The notes under the pieces are model-generated. The model worked only from the letters and a program-made list of their open reading frames with translations, ran no database searches and was not told the DNA's origin. Shown one piece after another: positions 1-8,962 of a DNA stretch of 64,000 nt. A program made the position numbers and the translations under genes. The stretch is from Nitrospira sp. ST-bin5 (GTDB lineage Bacteria; Nitrospirota; Nitrospiria; Nitrospirales; Nitrospiraceae), in the NCBI GenBank assembly GCA_002083555.1, contig MSXN01000003.1, forward strand, positions 160,346-224,345, read 5' to 3'. Position 1 is the first letter of the stretch. Each line of letters opens with the position of its first letter.

Positions 1-152
1 TTGACGTATCCCTTCCTCGCAAGCCGCTTCACGTACAAATTCGTGAGACCCAACGCCACACCTAACTTAATGGCGAGGGAGCGTTGCGTGACCGCACCGT
101 CTCGCTCTAACTCCGTGAGCAGAATAAGGTCTCGTTGTCCCTGAAGATTCAT
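1..152 (-). CDS. Winged-helix/MarR-like DNA-binding protein, partial (C-terminus outside window)
   Basis: The reading frame starts at ATG 152 and stays open for 50 codons to the window edge. It begins MNLQGQRDLILLTELE and continues with a helix-turn-helix-like stretch (VTQRSLAIKLGVALGLTNLY) followed by a basic helix (VKRLARKGYV). This is the usual look of the N-terminal winged helix of MarR-type regulators or of HTH-headed polysaccharide regulators. An upstream in-frame ATG at 157 is not usable because it meets TGA two codons later. A weak TTGACT-like -35 is visible about 75 bases upstream, but its -10 is poor. It lies next to heptosyltransferase genes, so a role in envelope polysaccharide control is possible, but that is only inference. 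The C-terminal domain is not visible. Confidence 0.6.
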   Translation of the reverse strand, partial: MNLQGQRDLILLTELERDGAVTQRSLAIKLGVALGLTNLYVKRLARKGYV

Positions 153-279
153 CTCATTTAGAGGCTCCACGGAAAAACGTTCAGGATATGAACACAATTA
201 GGAGAGGGAGTCAAGAAAGAATTCCACAATAGGTAGGGATATCAACGAGCTAGGGAAAGATTGGCCAAGTCGGGGGCGA

Positions 280-1299
280 CTAGATATGGTGAATCGTTAA
301 CGGCTGGGCGGATCGAACCACGGCACCGAGTCGAGCGGCGATATCCTCAACGGAAAATCGATCGAGACAATCCCAATACGCGCAGGCCTCGCCGATACAT
401 TTATCACAGGTCGGGACGTCCGGGAGAAGCAGCACGCCCCGGCCCAAAGGCTTCCAACGCGTCGGTGAATTGTTTTGCCGCGGATCAAACAGACTAACCG
501 TAGGCACATGCAACGCAGCAGCGAGATGGGCTGGGCCAGTTGCGCCAGATACCACGACATGAGCAGCCCCGATCACCGCCATTAACTCCCGAATGGCAAG
601 TTGCCCCATGAGATTGTTGATCTCGGGGTGGAGGACGATACCGTCCAACGCCTCGCTCTGGAATTGATCGCGTTCGACCTGGCTGCCGGTCAACGCCACC
701 GCGTACCCTTGTTGCGCCAACGTCTGGGCAAGATCTCGATACTGTGCTGGTCGCCAATGCCTGGCCGACACACCACCGGGATGGATGACGACTCGCGGCA
801 ATGCAACGCCGCCCCATCGTCGCCCCCCATTGGCTCGCTCCACCTCGGTGAGTTGAAGCGTAGGCGCCGCCACAGGTAACGGCGTCAGCCGCAGCCCCTT
901 GAGCATCTCCACATTGCAGTCAGATTCATGCTTCTGAAAACTGCTTCGGTGTTCATGAATCCAGCGATTCGCCAACACGCTCTGCCATCGAAAGCCTGTG
1001 GCCACGCGAAGCGGAATGCCGGCCCGCCACGCCGCCCACATCAAGCGCCGAAACGGCTTGAGAAAAATGACCGCATCGATCCCGCCTGAAAAAGCTTGCA
1101 TCATGTCGGGTATTGACGCCTGCAAGGACACCGTTCGCACATAATCGATATCGGAATGGTGCTCCAAGATCGGCGCCGCCACGGGATTCGCCAGCACCCC
1201 GATGCGAACTCCGGGCATCAATTGTCGCAATTGCGTCGCAACAGGAAGCGAGAGCACCAAATCGCCGATCCCGTCGGGACGCACAATGAGCACATTCAT
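280..1299 (-). CDS. Glycosyltransferase family 9 (heptosyltransferase-like)
   Basis: This 339-residue protein has the two-Rossmann (GT-B) layout of ADP-heptose:LPS heptosyltransferases: an N-terminal MNVLIVRPDGIGDLVLSLPV nucleotide-fold start and a C-terminal ATGPAHLAAALHVPTVSLF sugar-nucleotide loop. A Cys cluster near the end (CDKCIGEACAYWDC) is common in this family. It would add a heptose or related sugar to the inner LPS core at the cytoplasmic face of the inner membrane. Its ATG overlaps the stop of the preceding GT9 gene by four bases, so translation is coupled. It is the last gene of the LPS operon. Of the three GT9 domains here it is the most divergent, with ATG where the others have ND(S/T)G, so its acceptor cannot be named. 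Confidence 0.85.
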   Translation of the reverse strand: MNVLIVRPDGIGDLVLSLPVATQLRQLMPGVRIGVLANPVAAPILEHHSDIDYVRTVSLQASIPDMMQAFSGGIDAVIFLKPFRRLMWAAWRAGIPLRVATGFRWQSVLANRWIHEHRSSFQKHESDCNVEMLKGLRLTPLPVAAPTLQLTEVERANGGRRWGGVALPRVVIHPGGVSARHWRPAQYRDLAQTLAQQGYAVALTGSQVERDQFQSEALDGIVLHPEINNLMGQLAIRELMAVIGAAHVVVSGATGPAHLAAALHVPTVSLFDPRQNNSPTRWKPLGRGVLLLPDVPTCDKCIGEACAYWDCLDRFSVEDIAARLGAVVRSAQPLTIHHI

Positions 1300-2339
1300 C
1301 GTGACACCGCACGGCAGGACTGTTGAGACACAACGGCCGCCACCACCTGCTCAGGAGTAATCGATTCAAGACATTCCATCGGCACCGCATTGCGGCAGAC
1401 GCGACTGAAGCAGGGACGACAAGGCAGATCATGAGTCAACACAGTATGCCCTGCTCCGTAAGGTCCGGTCCGCACCGCGCTGGTCGGCCCGAAGATCGAC
1501 ACCACCGGCCGTCCCACCGCCGCGGCCACATGCATCGGCCCGGAATCGTTGGTGATCAGCACACAGGCTTTCGACAACAGAGCCGGCAGCAATCCAATCG
1601 AGGTCTCGCCGGTCAGATCGACCACCGGACAAGCCGTTAGACTCCGCATCTGCGCGCCGGCCTCCCGTTCATCCGGCCCGCCGATCACCACCAGCGGTCC
1701 GATGCCGCGCGCCGCCAATTGCGTCGCCACCGCGGCAAACGATGCAGCCGGCCAGCGCTTTGTCTGCCAACGCGCAGAGACATTCATGGCCACCCACGGT
1801 GCATCCAGATCAATCCCTTTACGCCGAAACAACTCCCGCAACGTCGTCACATCCTGAGACAGCAATCTGAATCGGAATTGCGGCACGTCCTTGACGGGCA
1901 CACCCAGCTCCGCCGCAACCAGCAGATACCGATCCACCGCGTGCATCTCAGACGTCGGCACAGCCACCCGGTGCGAATACAGCCACGGACTGCCTTCACG
2001 CCCGTTGGCAAACCCCACCCGCTGAGTGCATCCGGTCATCCGGGCCACGAGCGCACTGCGCAAGAGCCCTTGCAGATCGACGACCAGATCAAACCGCTGC
2101 GCCCTCAGTGCCAGGGCTTGTCCGACCCACGAGGCCAGGGTGGGATCCACCGGCCATACGACATCGACGCCTTCGATTCTCCGCACAATCTCAGCCCATT
2201 GACGCTTGACCAGCCAGGTCAGATGCGCTGACGGCCAGCGTTGCTTGAACGCGGCGACCACCGGCATGGCATGCACAATGTCGCCGAGCGAACTCGGCTT
2301 GATCAGTAGAATCCGTCTTGGCTCAACCGCCGCCGTCAT
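1296..2339 (-). CDS. Lipopolysaccharide heptosyltransferase (WaaC/WaaF-type, GT9)
   Basis: The product is 347 residues if translation starts at ATG 2339 (MTAAVEPRRILLIKPSSLGD). That start overlaps the stop of the upstream gene as ATGA, whereas the longer open frame adds 21 residues unlike the family. Visible GT9 signatures are LLIKPSSLGDIVHAMPV at the N-terminus, DLVVDLQGLLRS in the middle and NDSGPMHVAAAVGRPVV, followed by GPTS, in the donor-binding half. A C-terminal Cys cluster (CRPCFSRVC) matches the family. It should transfer heptose from ADP-heptose to Kdo-lipid A or to the first heptose. Position and sequence do not separate WaaC from WaaF with certainty. It belongs to the bamA-lpx-waa operon. 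Confidence 0.88.
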   Translation of the reverse strand: MTAAVEPRRILLIKPSSLGDIVHAMPVVAAFKQRWPSAHLTWLVKRQWAEIVRRIEGVDVVWPVDPTLASWVGQALALRAQRFDLVVDLQGLLRSALVARMTGCTQRVGFANGREGSPWLYSHRVAVPTSEMHAVDRYLLVAAELGVPVKDVPQFRFRLLSQDVTTLRELFRRKGIDLDAPWVAMNVSARWQTKRWPAASFAAVATQLAARGIGPLVVIGGPDEREAGAQMRSLTACPVVDLTGETSIGLLPALLSKACVLITNDSGPMHVAAAVGRPVVSIFGPTSAVRTGPYGAGHTVLTHDLPCRPCFSRVCRNAVPMECLESITPEQVVAAVVSQQSCRAVSR

Positions 2340-4066
2340 TGATGCGTTTCCTCGCCGACTGGTATTCCCTGCTCGTTCGCCCCGGCATCGGCCAGGATCC
2401 ACGTCACCGCTTTTTCAAGCGACGGCACAACCACTGCGGCATCCTCGCCGGACTCGGACAGGGCTCCTGCCCCATGCTCGCTGGTCGTGACCCATACGCG
2501 CTTCGCCCCTACCCGTTTGGCCAACTCCATATCTTTCGCATGGTCCCCGATGAGATAGGATCGGGACAGGTCGATCTCCAATTCGCGCACAGCCTGGTCA
2601 ATCATCCCTGCCTCAGGTTTCCGACAAGCACAACGCGCATCCGGATGATGCGGGCAGACGTAAATGGCATCCAGCGTTACCCCTGCGTCCAACAGCAATC
2701 GACGAAGCTTTGCATGGATCGCATCAAGGTCAGCAGAAGAAAACAATCCTCGCCCAACTCCAGACTGATTCGTCACCACCACCAGTCGAGCGCCCGCGCG
2801 CGTCAGCCTTGCGAGCGCGGCTGCGACACCGGGAAACAATTCGAACCGGTCGGGAGAACCGATGTACCCGGGGTCCGGATTCAGCGTCCCGTCACGATCC
2901 AAAAAGACGGTGTAGCCGGAAAGAAGAGTCGTCCGGTCCTTCTTGTCTGTCTGGTCTGTTCGGTCTGTCTGGTGCGCAATGCCATCGCGACCAGATAGAC
3001 AGGATGGACGAGAAAGACCACGCAGCTGTTCCACAGCTGCGTGATACACCATATCCACCGTGACGCCGGTCATACAGCGATGATCGATGGGGCACTCCCG
3101 CAACAGACAGGGCGCGCAATCGACCGGCTGCCGGACAATCGACGACTCCTGTCCATAGGGTGAGGTCGTCTTCCAATCGGTGGGACCGAACACGGCCACC
3201 ACCGGCACCGCAAACGCCGCCGCCAGGTGCATCGGCCCGGTATCGTTGGTCAGTAAGATGCTGCAGCGTTTGGTCGCCGCCATCAGCTCCCGAATATTCG
3301 TCCGCCCTGACAAGACCGCTGACCGTACCGTGAGACGATCCGCCACCGAATGACCCAACTTCTCTTCGCCCTTGGCTCCGAGAATCACCACGGAGACCGG
3401 CCGCCCCTGTTGCTGTCCGATCTGGCGACAGACTCGCAGCGCGGCCTCCGCATATCGCTCCGGCAACCAACGCTTGGCGCCTCCATAGGTCGAACCGGGA
3501 TTCACACCGACAATCAGCTCGTCCCGCCCTATGCCAAGATCTCCCAATCGTTCATCCATCGCATGCGTTTCGTTCTCCGAGACAGCCAACGCCGGGACCG
3601 ATGGCGGACCGGTCACGCCGAGCGGCTTCAACAAATCCCAATAGTAGTGTACTTGATGCACGAGCGTGGCGCGGTCTGGCCGCGCGACGGGATCGGTCAG
3701 CAAAAACGCGCGGCCGTCGGTGACATACCCGTAACGGCGGCGGATACCGGCAAGCCACGTGATCAGCGCCGCCTCAAAGGCATTCTGGAACAACACCGCC
3801 AGATCGAACCGATGCCGGCGGAGCAGGCCTGCCAGCACCCATTTCCCGGACAACCCCGCATGAATTCCGCGATCATCGTAAACCAACCGGCGATCGATGC
3901 CCGGATACGCAATAAATAGCTCGGCAATGGCCGGCTTCGCGAGCACGGTTATCTCGGCATTGGGGAAGCGCGCGCGCAGCCCGCGCAAAGCCGGCTCGCA
4001 CATCACGGCATCGCCGATCCAATTCGGCGCCCGGACTAGAATTCGCGAAGGCGATTCGTTATGCAC
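2336..4066 (-). CDS. Heptosyltransferase II fused to heptose-bisphosphate phosphatase (WaaF-GmhB)
   Basis: One continuous frame encodes two enzymes. Residues 1 to about 345 are a GT9 heptosyltransferase (RILVRAPNWIGDAVM, NDTGPMHLAAAFAVPVV, GPTDWKTTSPYG). Residues from about 385 to 576 are a HAD phosphatase of the GmhB type: FLDRDGTLN with the DxD nucleophile, VVVTNQSGVGRG, the zinc loop CPHHPDARCACRKP, and GDHAKDME. GmhB removes the 7-phosphate from heptose 1,7-bisphosphate in ADP-heptose synthesis, so precursor supply and heptose transfer are joined. The linker contains a TDRTDQTDKKDRT low-complexity stretch. I chose GTG 4066, preceded by GGGAGAGG and overlapping the lpxK stop, over the upstream ATGs, which add unrelated residues. 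In most bacteria these are separate genes. Confidence 0.88.
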   Translation of the reverse strand: MHNESPSRILVRAPNWIGDAVMCEPALRGLRARFPNAEITVLAKPAIAELFIAYPGIDRRLVYDDRGIHAGLSGKWVLAGLLRRHRFDLAVLFQNAFEAALITWLAGIRRRYGYVTDGRAFLLTDPVARPDRATLVHQVHYYWDLLKPLGVTGPPSVPALAVSENETHAMDERLGDLGIGRDELIVGVNPGSTYGGAKRWLPERYAEAALRVCRQIGQQQGRPVSVVILGAKGEEKLGHSVADRLTVRSAVLSGRTNIRELMAATKRCSILLTNDTGPMHLAAAFAVPVVAVFGPTDWKTTSPYGQESSIVRQPVDCAPCLLRECPIDHRCMTGVTVDMVYHAAVEQLRGLSRPSCLSGRDGIAHQTDRTDQTDKKDRTTLLSGYTVFLDRDGTLNPDPGYIGSPDRFELFPGVAAALARLTRAGARLVVVTNQSGVGRGLFSSADLDAIHAKLRRLLLDAGVTLDAIYVCPHHPDARCACRKPEAGMIDQAVRELEIDLSRSYLIGDHAKDMELAKRVGAKRVWVTTSEHGAGALSESGEDAAVVVPSLEKAVTWILADAGANEQGIPVGEETHQ

Positions 4067-5156
4067 GCACCTCTCCCTGGGACTTAGACGCATCGGAGAT
4101 ATCGCACAACAAGCGATGGAGCGCATCCTGGCCGCGCCTGACATCGGCCCGCAGCCGCAAACCCCACCAGGAATCGTCAGGCATCAACAAGGGAGCAAGT
4201 TTCCCGGCATCTTTTTCGGTCGTGAGCACAATCTCGACATTCGATCGTGTTGCCTGAGCGCGTATACGATCAACATCCTCGCTCCGGTAGATGTAATGAT
4301 CTGCGAACGCCGTTTCCCCAAGTACCTGCACACCATTCTCCATGGCCAACCGGCGGAAGGACTCGCTGTTGCCGATCCCGCTGACCAGCCAGGCCTTCTT
4401 TCCCACGCACCAGTCCGCAGCATGCCGCACGCCGGTCGTGACCGATACCACTTCGTCCGGTCTGAAGATCACTTCAGCCTGAACCGGATTTCCCGTCAAC
4501 ACCGCCTGCAATCGGGCACGCACTGCTGCGACATCCCGCTCGGAGTCCGCACGGGTGATAACAACCGCATCCGCACGTCCGAGCCCGGCCAATGGCTCAC
4601 GGAGACGCCCGGCCGGCAACAGACCATCCAACCCCGTCGCATCCATCGCATCAATCAATACCACATCAAGGTCACGGTACAGCGCGCGATGCTGGAATGC
4701 ATCGTCGAGCACGATCCAGTCCACCGGCCATTGATCGAGCAGCCATCGTCCGACCGCTGCACGATCCGCCCCGACTGCGACAATGGCCTTGGGACAGCGG
4801 TTCGCAATGAGATAGGGCTCATCGCCGGCCTCTGCCGGACCGACCAGGACCCGCTCCCCGTCCGAGACCAGCACCTGCGCCGCCGTCGACGTCCGCTTAT
4901 AGCCACGACTGAGAACCGCGACCCGGTGCCCCTGCGCCTGCAACCACTCCGTCAACAGAATCACCATCGGGGTTTTCCCCGTTCCGCCGACGGTCAGATT
5001 CCCGACGCTCACCACTCGACAGGGCAATCGTGCTTGCTGCTTCCACCCGCGGTCATAGGCCCACATGCTCGATCGAGCCACCAACCCGTAGAGAAAAGCG
5101 ACTCCGCTTAACCAGGAACGAACCGGATCGCCGGGACGCAACAGTGCCACGCTCAC
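4059..5156 (-). CDS. lpxK: Tetraacyldisaccharide 4'-kinase
   Basis: LpxK phosphorylates the 4' position of the lipid A disaccharide using ATP at the inner membrane. The 365-residue product starting at GTG 5156 overlaps the kdtA stop as GTGA. The open frame runs another 88 codons upstream into kdtA but reads nothing family-like there. Diagnostic features are the N-terminal membrane-associated helix (WLSGVAFLYGLV), the Walker A-like loop SVGNLTVGGTGKTPM, the SRGYKR motif and the D-DAFQH segment (VLDDAFQHRALYRDLDVV). It lies between kdtA and the waaF-gmhB fusion, as expected for a lipid A-core operon. Confidence 0.95.
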   Translation of the reverse strand: MSVALLRPGDPVRSWLSGVAFLYGLVARSSMWAYDRGWKQQARLPCRVVSVGNLTVGGTGKTPMVILLTEWLQAQGHRVAVLSRGYKRTSTAAQVLVSDGERVLVGPAEAGDEPYLIANRCPKAIVAVGADRAAVGRWLLDQWPVDWIVLDDAFQHRALYRDLDVVLIDAMDATGLDGLLPAGRLREPLAGLGRADAVVITRADSERDVAAVRARLQAVLTGNPVQAEVIFRPDEVVSVTTGVRHAADWCVGKKAWLVSGIGNSESFRRLAMENGVQVLGETAFADHYIYRSEDVDRIRAQATRSNVEIVLTTEKDAGKLAPLLMPDDSWWGLRLRADVRRGQDALHRLLCDISDASKSQGEVRA

Positions 5157-6493
5157 GGCCTCGCAATCACCGGCTGCGGCGCAGATCCGACAGACCGGGA
5201 AGAAGGAGACTGGGAGGCCGATAGACACGCTTCGATGAAATCCACACTCCGCCGCAACGCCCCCTGATTCTCCGACACGGTCTGGCGAGCGGCCTCCCCG
5301 ACCCGGCGACATGCCGCTGAATCGTCCAGCCATGCGCAGACCCTGCCCGCAAGATCCTCCGCACCGGACACTCGAACGGCACCGCCGGATTCTAAAAGGA
5401 GTGCCGCGATTTCCGCGCAATGGTCCGTATAGGGACCAAAGAGAACCGGCTTTCCCCAGACGGCTGGCTCCAGCAGATTGTGTCCGCCCACAGGAATCAG
5501 GGTGCCCCCGACAAACGCCACCGTCGCGTCATGATAGGCCCGGGCCAACTCCCCTCGTGTATCGAGAATGATAACTCGCGCCCCGGATCCAACTGAGTTC
5601 AGCCCGCTCTTGCGCTGCACCGGCAATCCCGCCGCCTGAACCATCGTCACGACATCGGCCGCTCGCTCGATATGGCGCGGGGCCAGCATGAGAACGGTGT
5701 TGGGATGAGTGACGACGATCTGCCGATAGGCCGCAACCAGCGCCTCCTCCTCGCCCGCGTGCGTGCTCCCTGCGAGAAGGAGCTGTTCACCTTCTTGCAG
5801 CCCCAACTCGGCACGCAACGACGCATCAGCCGCCAGTGTCGGCATAGGCTGATCGAACTTGATATTGCCCGTCCGCTTCACCCTGGAAGGATCCGCCCCC
5901 AGCGCCACGATGCGTTGCACATCACGCTCCGACTGCATAAGACACAGCGTGAGCGACCGCAGCACTGAACGATAAAACGAGATGAGGCCGGCGATATGCT
6001 GCCGGGCAAACGACCGCGACGACAACCGGCCATTCACCATGACGGCCGGCACCTGCCGGTCCCGCAAGGTCCATAAGAGATTCGGCCAGAGTTCGGTCTC
6101 GACAAACGCATACAGGACCGGTTGCCACTGCGCGATCGCGCGGGACACGGCCCAGGGAACGTCGAGCGGGGCGTAGCGATGCTCGGCAATCCCGACCAGT
6201 CGTTGTTCAACCGCCTCGCGCCCCGTTTCCGTCACCGTCGAGACAATAAGCCGGTGATCGGGATGGTTGCGATGCAGTTCTTTCACCAACGGCGTGACCG
6301 CGACCACTTCACCGAGCGAGACCGCATGAATCCAGATCAGGGGGCGCCGCTCACCGGATGGCTCCAGAACCGGACTGATGCGCAACCCGAACCGGTCAAG
6401 CAAGCCCCTCCGGCACCGTTTCTTGGCGAGCAGGATGCAGAGGATGATCGGCGTGGCCAGAATGAGAAGAATATTGTAGAGCAGTCGCCACAT
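5153..6493 (-). CDS. kdtA: 3-deoxy-D-manno-octulosonic acid transferase
   Basis: This 446-residue enzyme transfers Kdo from CMP-Kdo to lipid IVA, the first step of LPS core assembly. It begins with a single N-terminal membrane anchor (LLYNILLILATPIILCILLA). The acceptor-domain motif IWIHAVSLGEVVAVTPL and the donor-domain motifs VNGRLSSRSF, LLAGSTHAGEEEAL, LAPRHIERA and GGTLIPVGGHNLLEPAVWGK follow in order. It starts 7 bases after the corrected end of the DUF374 gene and overlaps lpxK. The family includes mono- and bifunctional enzymes, and the number of Kdo residues added cannot be read from sequence. Confidence 0.95.
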   Translation of the reverse strand: MWRLLYNILLILATPIILCILLAKKRCRRGLLDRFGLRISPVLEPSGERRPLIWIHAVSLGEVVAVTPLVKELHRNHPDHRLIVSTVTETGREAVEQRLVGIAEHRYAPLDVPWAVSRAIAQWQPVLYAFVETELWPNLLWTLRDRQVPAVMVNGRLSSRSFARQHIAGLISFYRSVLRSLTLCLMQSERDVQRIVALGADPSRVKRTGNIKFDQPMPTLAADASLRAELGLQEGEQLLLAGSTHAGEEEALVAAYRQIVVTHPNTVLMLAPRHIERAADVVTMVQAAGLPVQRKSGLNSVGSGARVIILDTRGELARAYHDATVAFVGGTLIPVGGHNLLEPAVWGKPVLFGPYTDHCAEIAALLLESGGAVRVSGAEDLAGRVCAWLDDSAACRRVGEAARQTVSENQGALRRSVDFIEACLSASQSPSSRSVGSAPQPVIARP

Positions 6494-6500
6494 GGGTTGG

Positions 6501-7195
6501 CTAGGATGCGACCTCCGCTTCAGCTTGAGCCGTCAGCCGGTTTAAGGTCGATTCCAATTCGACACGAGCGGCTTCAAGCGCGGCGTCATCCGCCTCGCGC
6601 GAAACCCTGATCGGGGCGCCCCAGATGAAGACCCCGCGGGAAAACGGGTATGGCACCATGAAGCGGTCCCAGCTCGAGAAGAGTTTTTTTTTGAGCAGGC
6701 AAAGCCGAGCGGCACAATGGGCAGGCCTGTCGCCTTCGCCAATTGAATGACGCCTAACTTGGCCACCTGCCGCGGGCCTTTGGGGCCATCCGGCGTCACA
6801 ACGACATCTTTCCCGGACCGACCCAGCTTAATCAGTGAGCGGAGCGCGCCGGCACCGCCCCTCGTACTCGACCCGCGGACTGCCTCATGACCGAACCGGG
6901 CGATGATGCGGGCGATAATTTCTCCGTCGCCATGCTGACTGATCAGCACATGCGACCCGGGTCCACGGTACCCGAACGGAATCATCAACTGCTGGGCATG
7001 CCAAAAGGCCAGAATGATGGACCGTTTCTCACGATATAATGCATCCACCGACTCATAGCCGCGCTGCTCCAGCCGCATACTCCCCTTTATGCCACGGATG
7101 ACCAACGCGCCCAGCGGCGGCAACACTGTAAACTTGATCCACTGCTCCAATCGTTTCTTCAGAGTGGCTTTCTTCTGGCTCTCATTACCTGTCAC
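6501..7195 (-). pseudogene. DUF374 lysophospholipid-acyltransferase-like protein, frameshifted in a homopolymer
   Basis: The protein belongs to the DUF374 branch of glycerolipid acyltransferases usually found beside kdtA and msbA. The first 160 or so residues read normally: FWHAQQLMIPFGYRG, with the HxxxxMI acyltransferase-like block, QHGDGEIIARIIARFG, RGGAGALRSLIKLG and VVTPDGPKGPRQVAKLG. At a run of nine T on the plus strand (6694-6702) the frame breaks. As read, the protein ends in nonfamily residues at 6542. Adding one base gives GFACSKKKLFSSWDRFMVP and a family-like C-terminus ending at TAG 6501, about 231 residues in all. This may be a sequencing or assembly error, a real mutation, or a slippage site. 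The upstream gene is msbA and the downstream gene is kdtA. Confidence 0.8.
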
Positions 7196-7216
7196 ATATC
7201 ACCTGTCACGCGGCGT

Positions 7217-8962
7217 TCATACATTGGTTACGTCTTGAAACTGCATCGCGTGCAACTTCTGATAGAGCCCGTTGTGCCGCAAGAGCTCTTCGTGCGTGCC
7301 GATCTCGGCAACCCGGCCACGGTCCAGCACCACAATCCTGGTGGCATTCTGCACGGTCGAGAGCCGATGAGCAATCACCACCGTCGTGCGGTTCTTCATC
7401 AAATTCGCCAGCGCCAGCTGCACGATCCGCTCAGACTCCGTGTCGAGCGCGGACGTCGCCTCATCCAGAATCAGCAGCGGAGGATCGCGCAAAATCGCCC
7501 GGGCGATGGCCACGCGCTGGCGTTCGCCGCCCGACAACTTCACCCCCCGCTCGCCAATCGTCGTCTGATACCCTTCAGGCAGCCGGGAGATAAAGTCATG
7601 CGCGTAGGCCTGTTTGGCAGCCTGTTCGATGTCGATCGCGGTCGCACCCGGGCGTCCGAACGCGATGTTGCTGGCCACCGTGTCATCGAACAACACCACA
7701 TCCTGCGACACAATGCCGATCTGCGTGCGTAACGATGCGAGGGTATAGGATTCTAACGGCGCGCCATCGAGAAGAATCTGCCCGCTCGTCGGCTGGTAAA
7801 ATCTCGGCAACAAACTCACCAGTGTGGACTTTCCGCTGCCGCTGCTCCCGACCAGCGCCACCATTTCGCCGGCCCGAATAGCCAGATCGACTCCCGTCAA
7901 AGCCGGCGTCGTCTGACCGCTATAGCTGAGCGACACCCCGCGCAATTCGATCCGGTCGGAGATCCCCTGGCAGACAAGCGTACCCCGGTCCTGCGCCTGC
8001 TCCGTCGGAAGGTCCAGCACTTCAAATACCCGCTCCGAGGCGGACAAGGCTTGTTGAATCAGATTATTGACCCCCGCCAATTTTCGAATCGGCGTATAGG
8101 CCATGAACATCGCCGTCAGAAACGAAAAGAAGGCGCCCGGCGTCATGCTGCCATGGAGAACCAGATAGCCGCCGTACCAGATGATCACGGCCACGCCGAC
8201 CACGCCGATCACTTCCATATGCGACGACCCGATCGACCACACTTGATTGGCCTTCAGCGTCGTACTCAAAAAAGCCCGGTTGCTCATCTCGAATCGAGCG
8301 GCCTCCGCCTCTTCGCGACGGAACGCCTTGACCATCCGAATTCCTGACAGGGTCTCCTGCACCGTCGAGGACATGTCCCCCATCCGCTCCTGCCCGCTGG
8401 TCGCCAATGCGCGCAGGCGCCGACCCATCCGGGACATCGTCAGGACGGCGAGCGGAATAACGATGATCGACAATCCCGCCAGCTGCCAATTTTGATAGAC
8501 GATGACACCGAGCATCACGATAAACGTCAGCGCGTGCTGAAAAATATCTTTCAAGACATTGGAGACGGCATTCGCCATCAGTCCCACATCGTTGACGACG
8601 CGAGAGACCAACCGGCCTGACGTATTGGCGTCATGGTAGCCGACCGGCAACCGCATCAGGTGGAGAAACAGCGCCTGTCGAATATCGGCGATCACCCGAT
8701 TGCCGACATAGTTCATGAGATAGGTTTGTCCGTAGCTGAAGAAGGCTTTGACGATCGATACGGCAAGAAGCGCGAGCGGGAGCACCACTAAAAGGGATTC
8801 ATTCTTCTCGATGAAAATACCGTCCAGGACCGGCTTGACCAGCCAGGCATAGACGCCGGACAACGCCGCCACCATGCCGGAGCAGACAATGGCGGCGAGA
8901 AACCGGCCCCGATAGGGTCGGACATATTGTAGCAATCGAAAAAATCGTTCTACGCTCGACAT
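7217..8962 (-). CDS. msbA: Lipid A export ATP-binding/permease protein
   Basis: MsbA flips lipid A-core from the inner to the outer leaflet of the inner membrane. The 581-residue half-transporter has an N-terminal six-helix membrane domain (about residues 15-310) and a C-terminal ATPase. The ATPase shows Walker A GSSGSGKST, the Q-loop region GIVSQDVVLFDDTVASNIAFG, signature LSGGERQRVAIARA, Walker B LLILDEATSALD and the switch histidine in VVIAHRLSTV. It overlaps the end of lpxB by 13 bases. The operon context (lpxB upstream, kdtA and lpxK downstream) supports lipid A export rather than a drug exporter. Confidence 0.93.
   Translation of the reverse strand: MSSVERFFRLLQYVRPYRGRFLAAIVCSGMVAALSGVYAWLVKPVLDGIFIEKNESLLVVLPLALLAVSIVKAFFSYGQTYLMNYVGNRVIADIRQALFLHLMRLPVGYHDANTSGRLVSRVVNDVGLMANAVSNVLKDIFQHALTFIVMLGVIVYQNWQLAGLSIIVIPLAVLTMSRMGRRLRALATSGQERMGDMSSTVQETLSGIRMVKAFRREEAEAARFEMSNRAFLSTTLKANQVWSIGSSHMEVIGVVGVAVIIWYGGYLVLHGSMTPGAFFSFLTAMFMAYTPIRKLAGVNNLIQQALSASERVFEVLDLPTEQAQDRGTLVCQGISDRIELRGVSLSYSGQTTPALTGVDLAIRAGEMVALVGSSGSGKSTLVSLLPRFYQPTSGQILLDGAPLESYTLASLRTQIGIVSQDVVLFDDTVASNIAFGRPGATAIDIEQAAKQAYAHDFISRLPEGYQTTIGERGVKLSGGERQRVAIARAILRDPPLLILDEATSALDTESERIVQLALANLMKNRTTVVIAHRLSTVQNATRIVVLDRGRVAEIGTHEELLRHNGLYQKLHAMQFQDVTNV

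Noticed and set aside
4067..4144. Longer start for the WaaF-GmhB fusion at ATG 4144
   Set aside because: The extra 26 residues are antisense-like within lpxK and lack family similarity; GTG 4066 has a good ribosome site.
3897..5111. 404-codon plus-strand frame opposite waaF-gmhB and lpxK
   Set aside because: Antisense shadow of conserved genes; Arg/Pro-rich without motifs.
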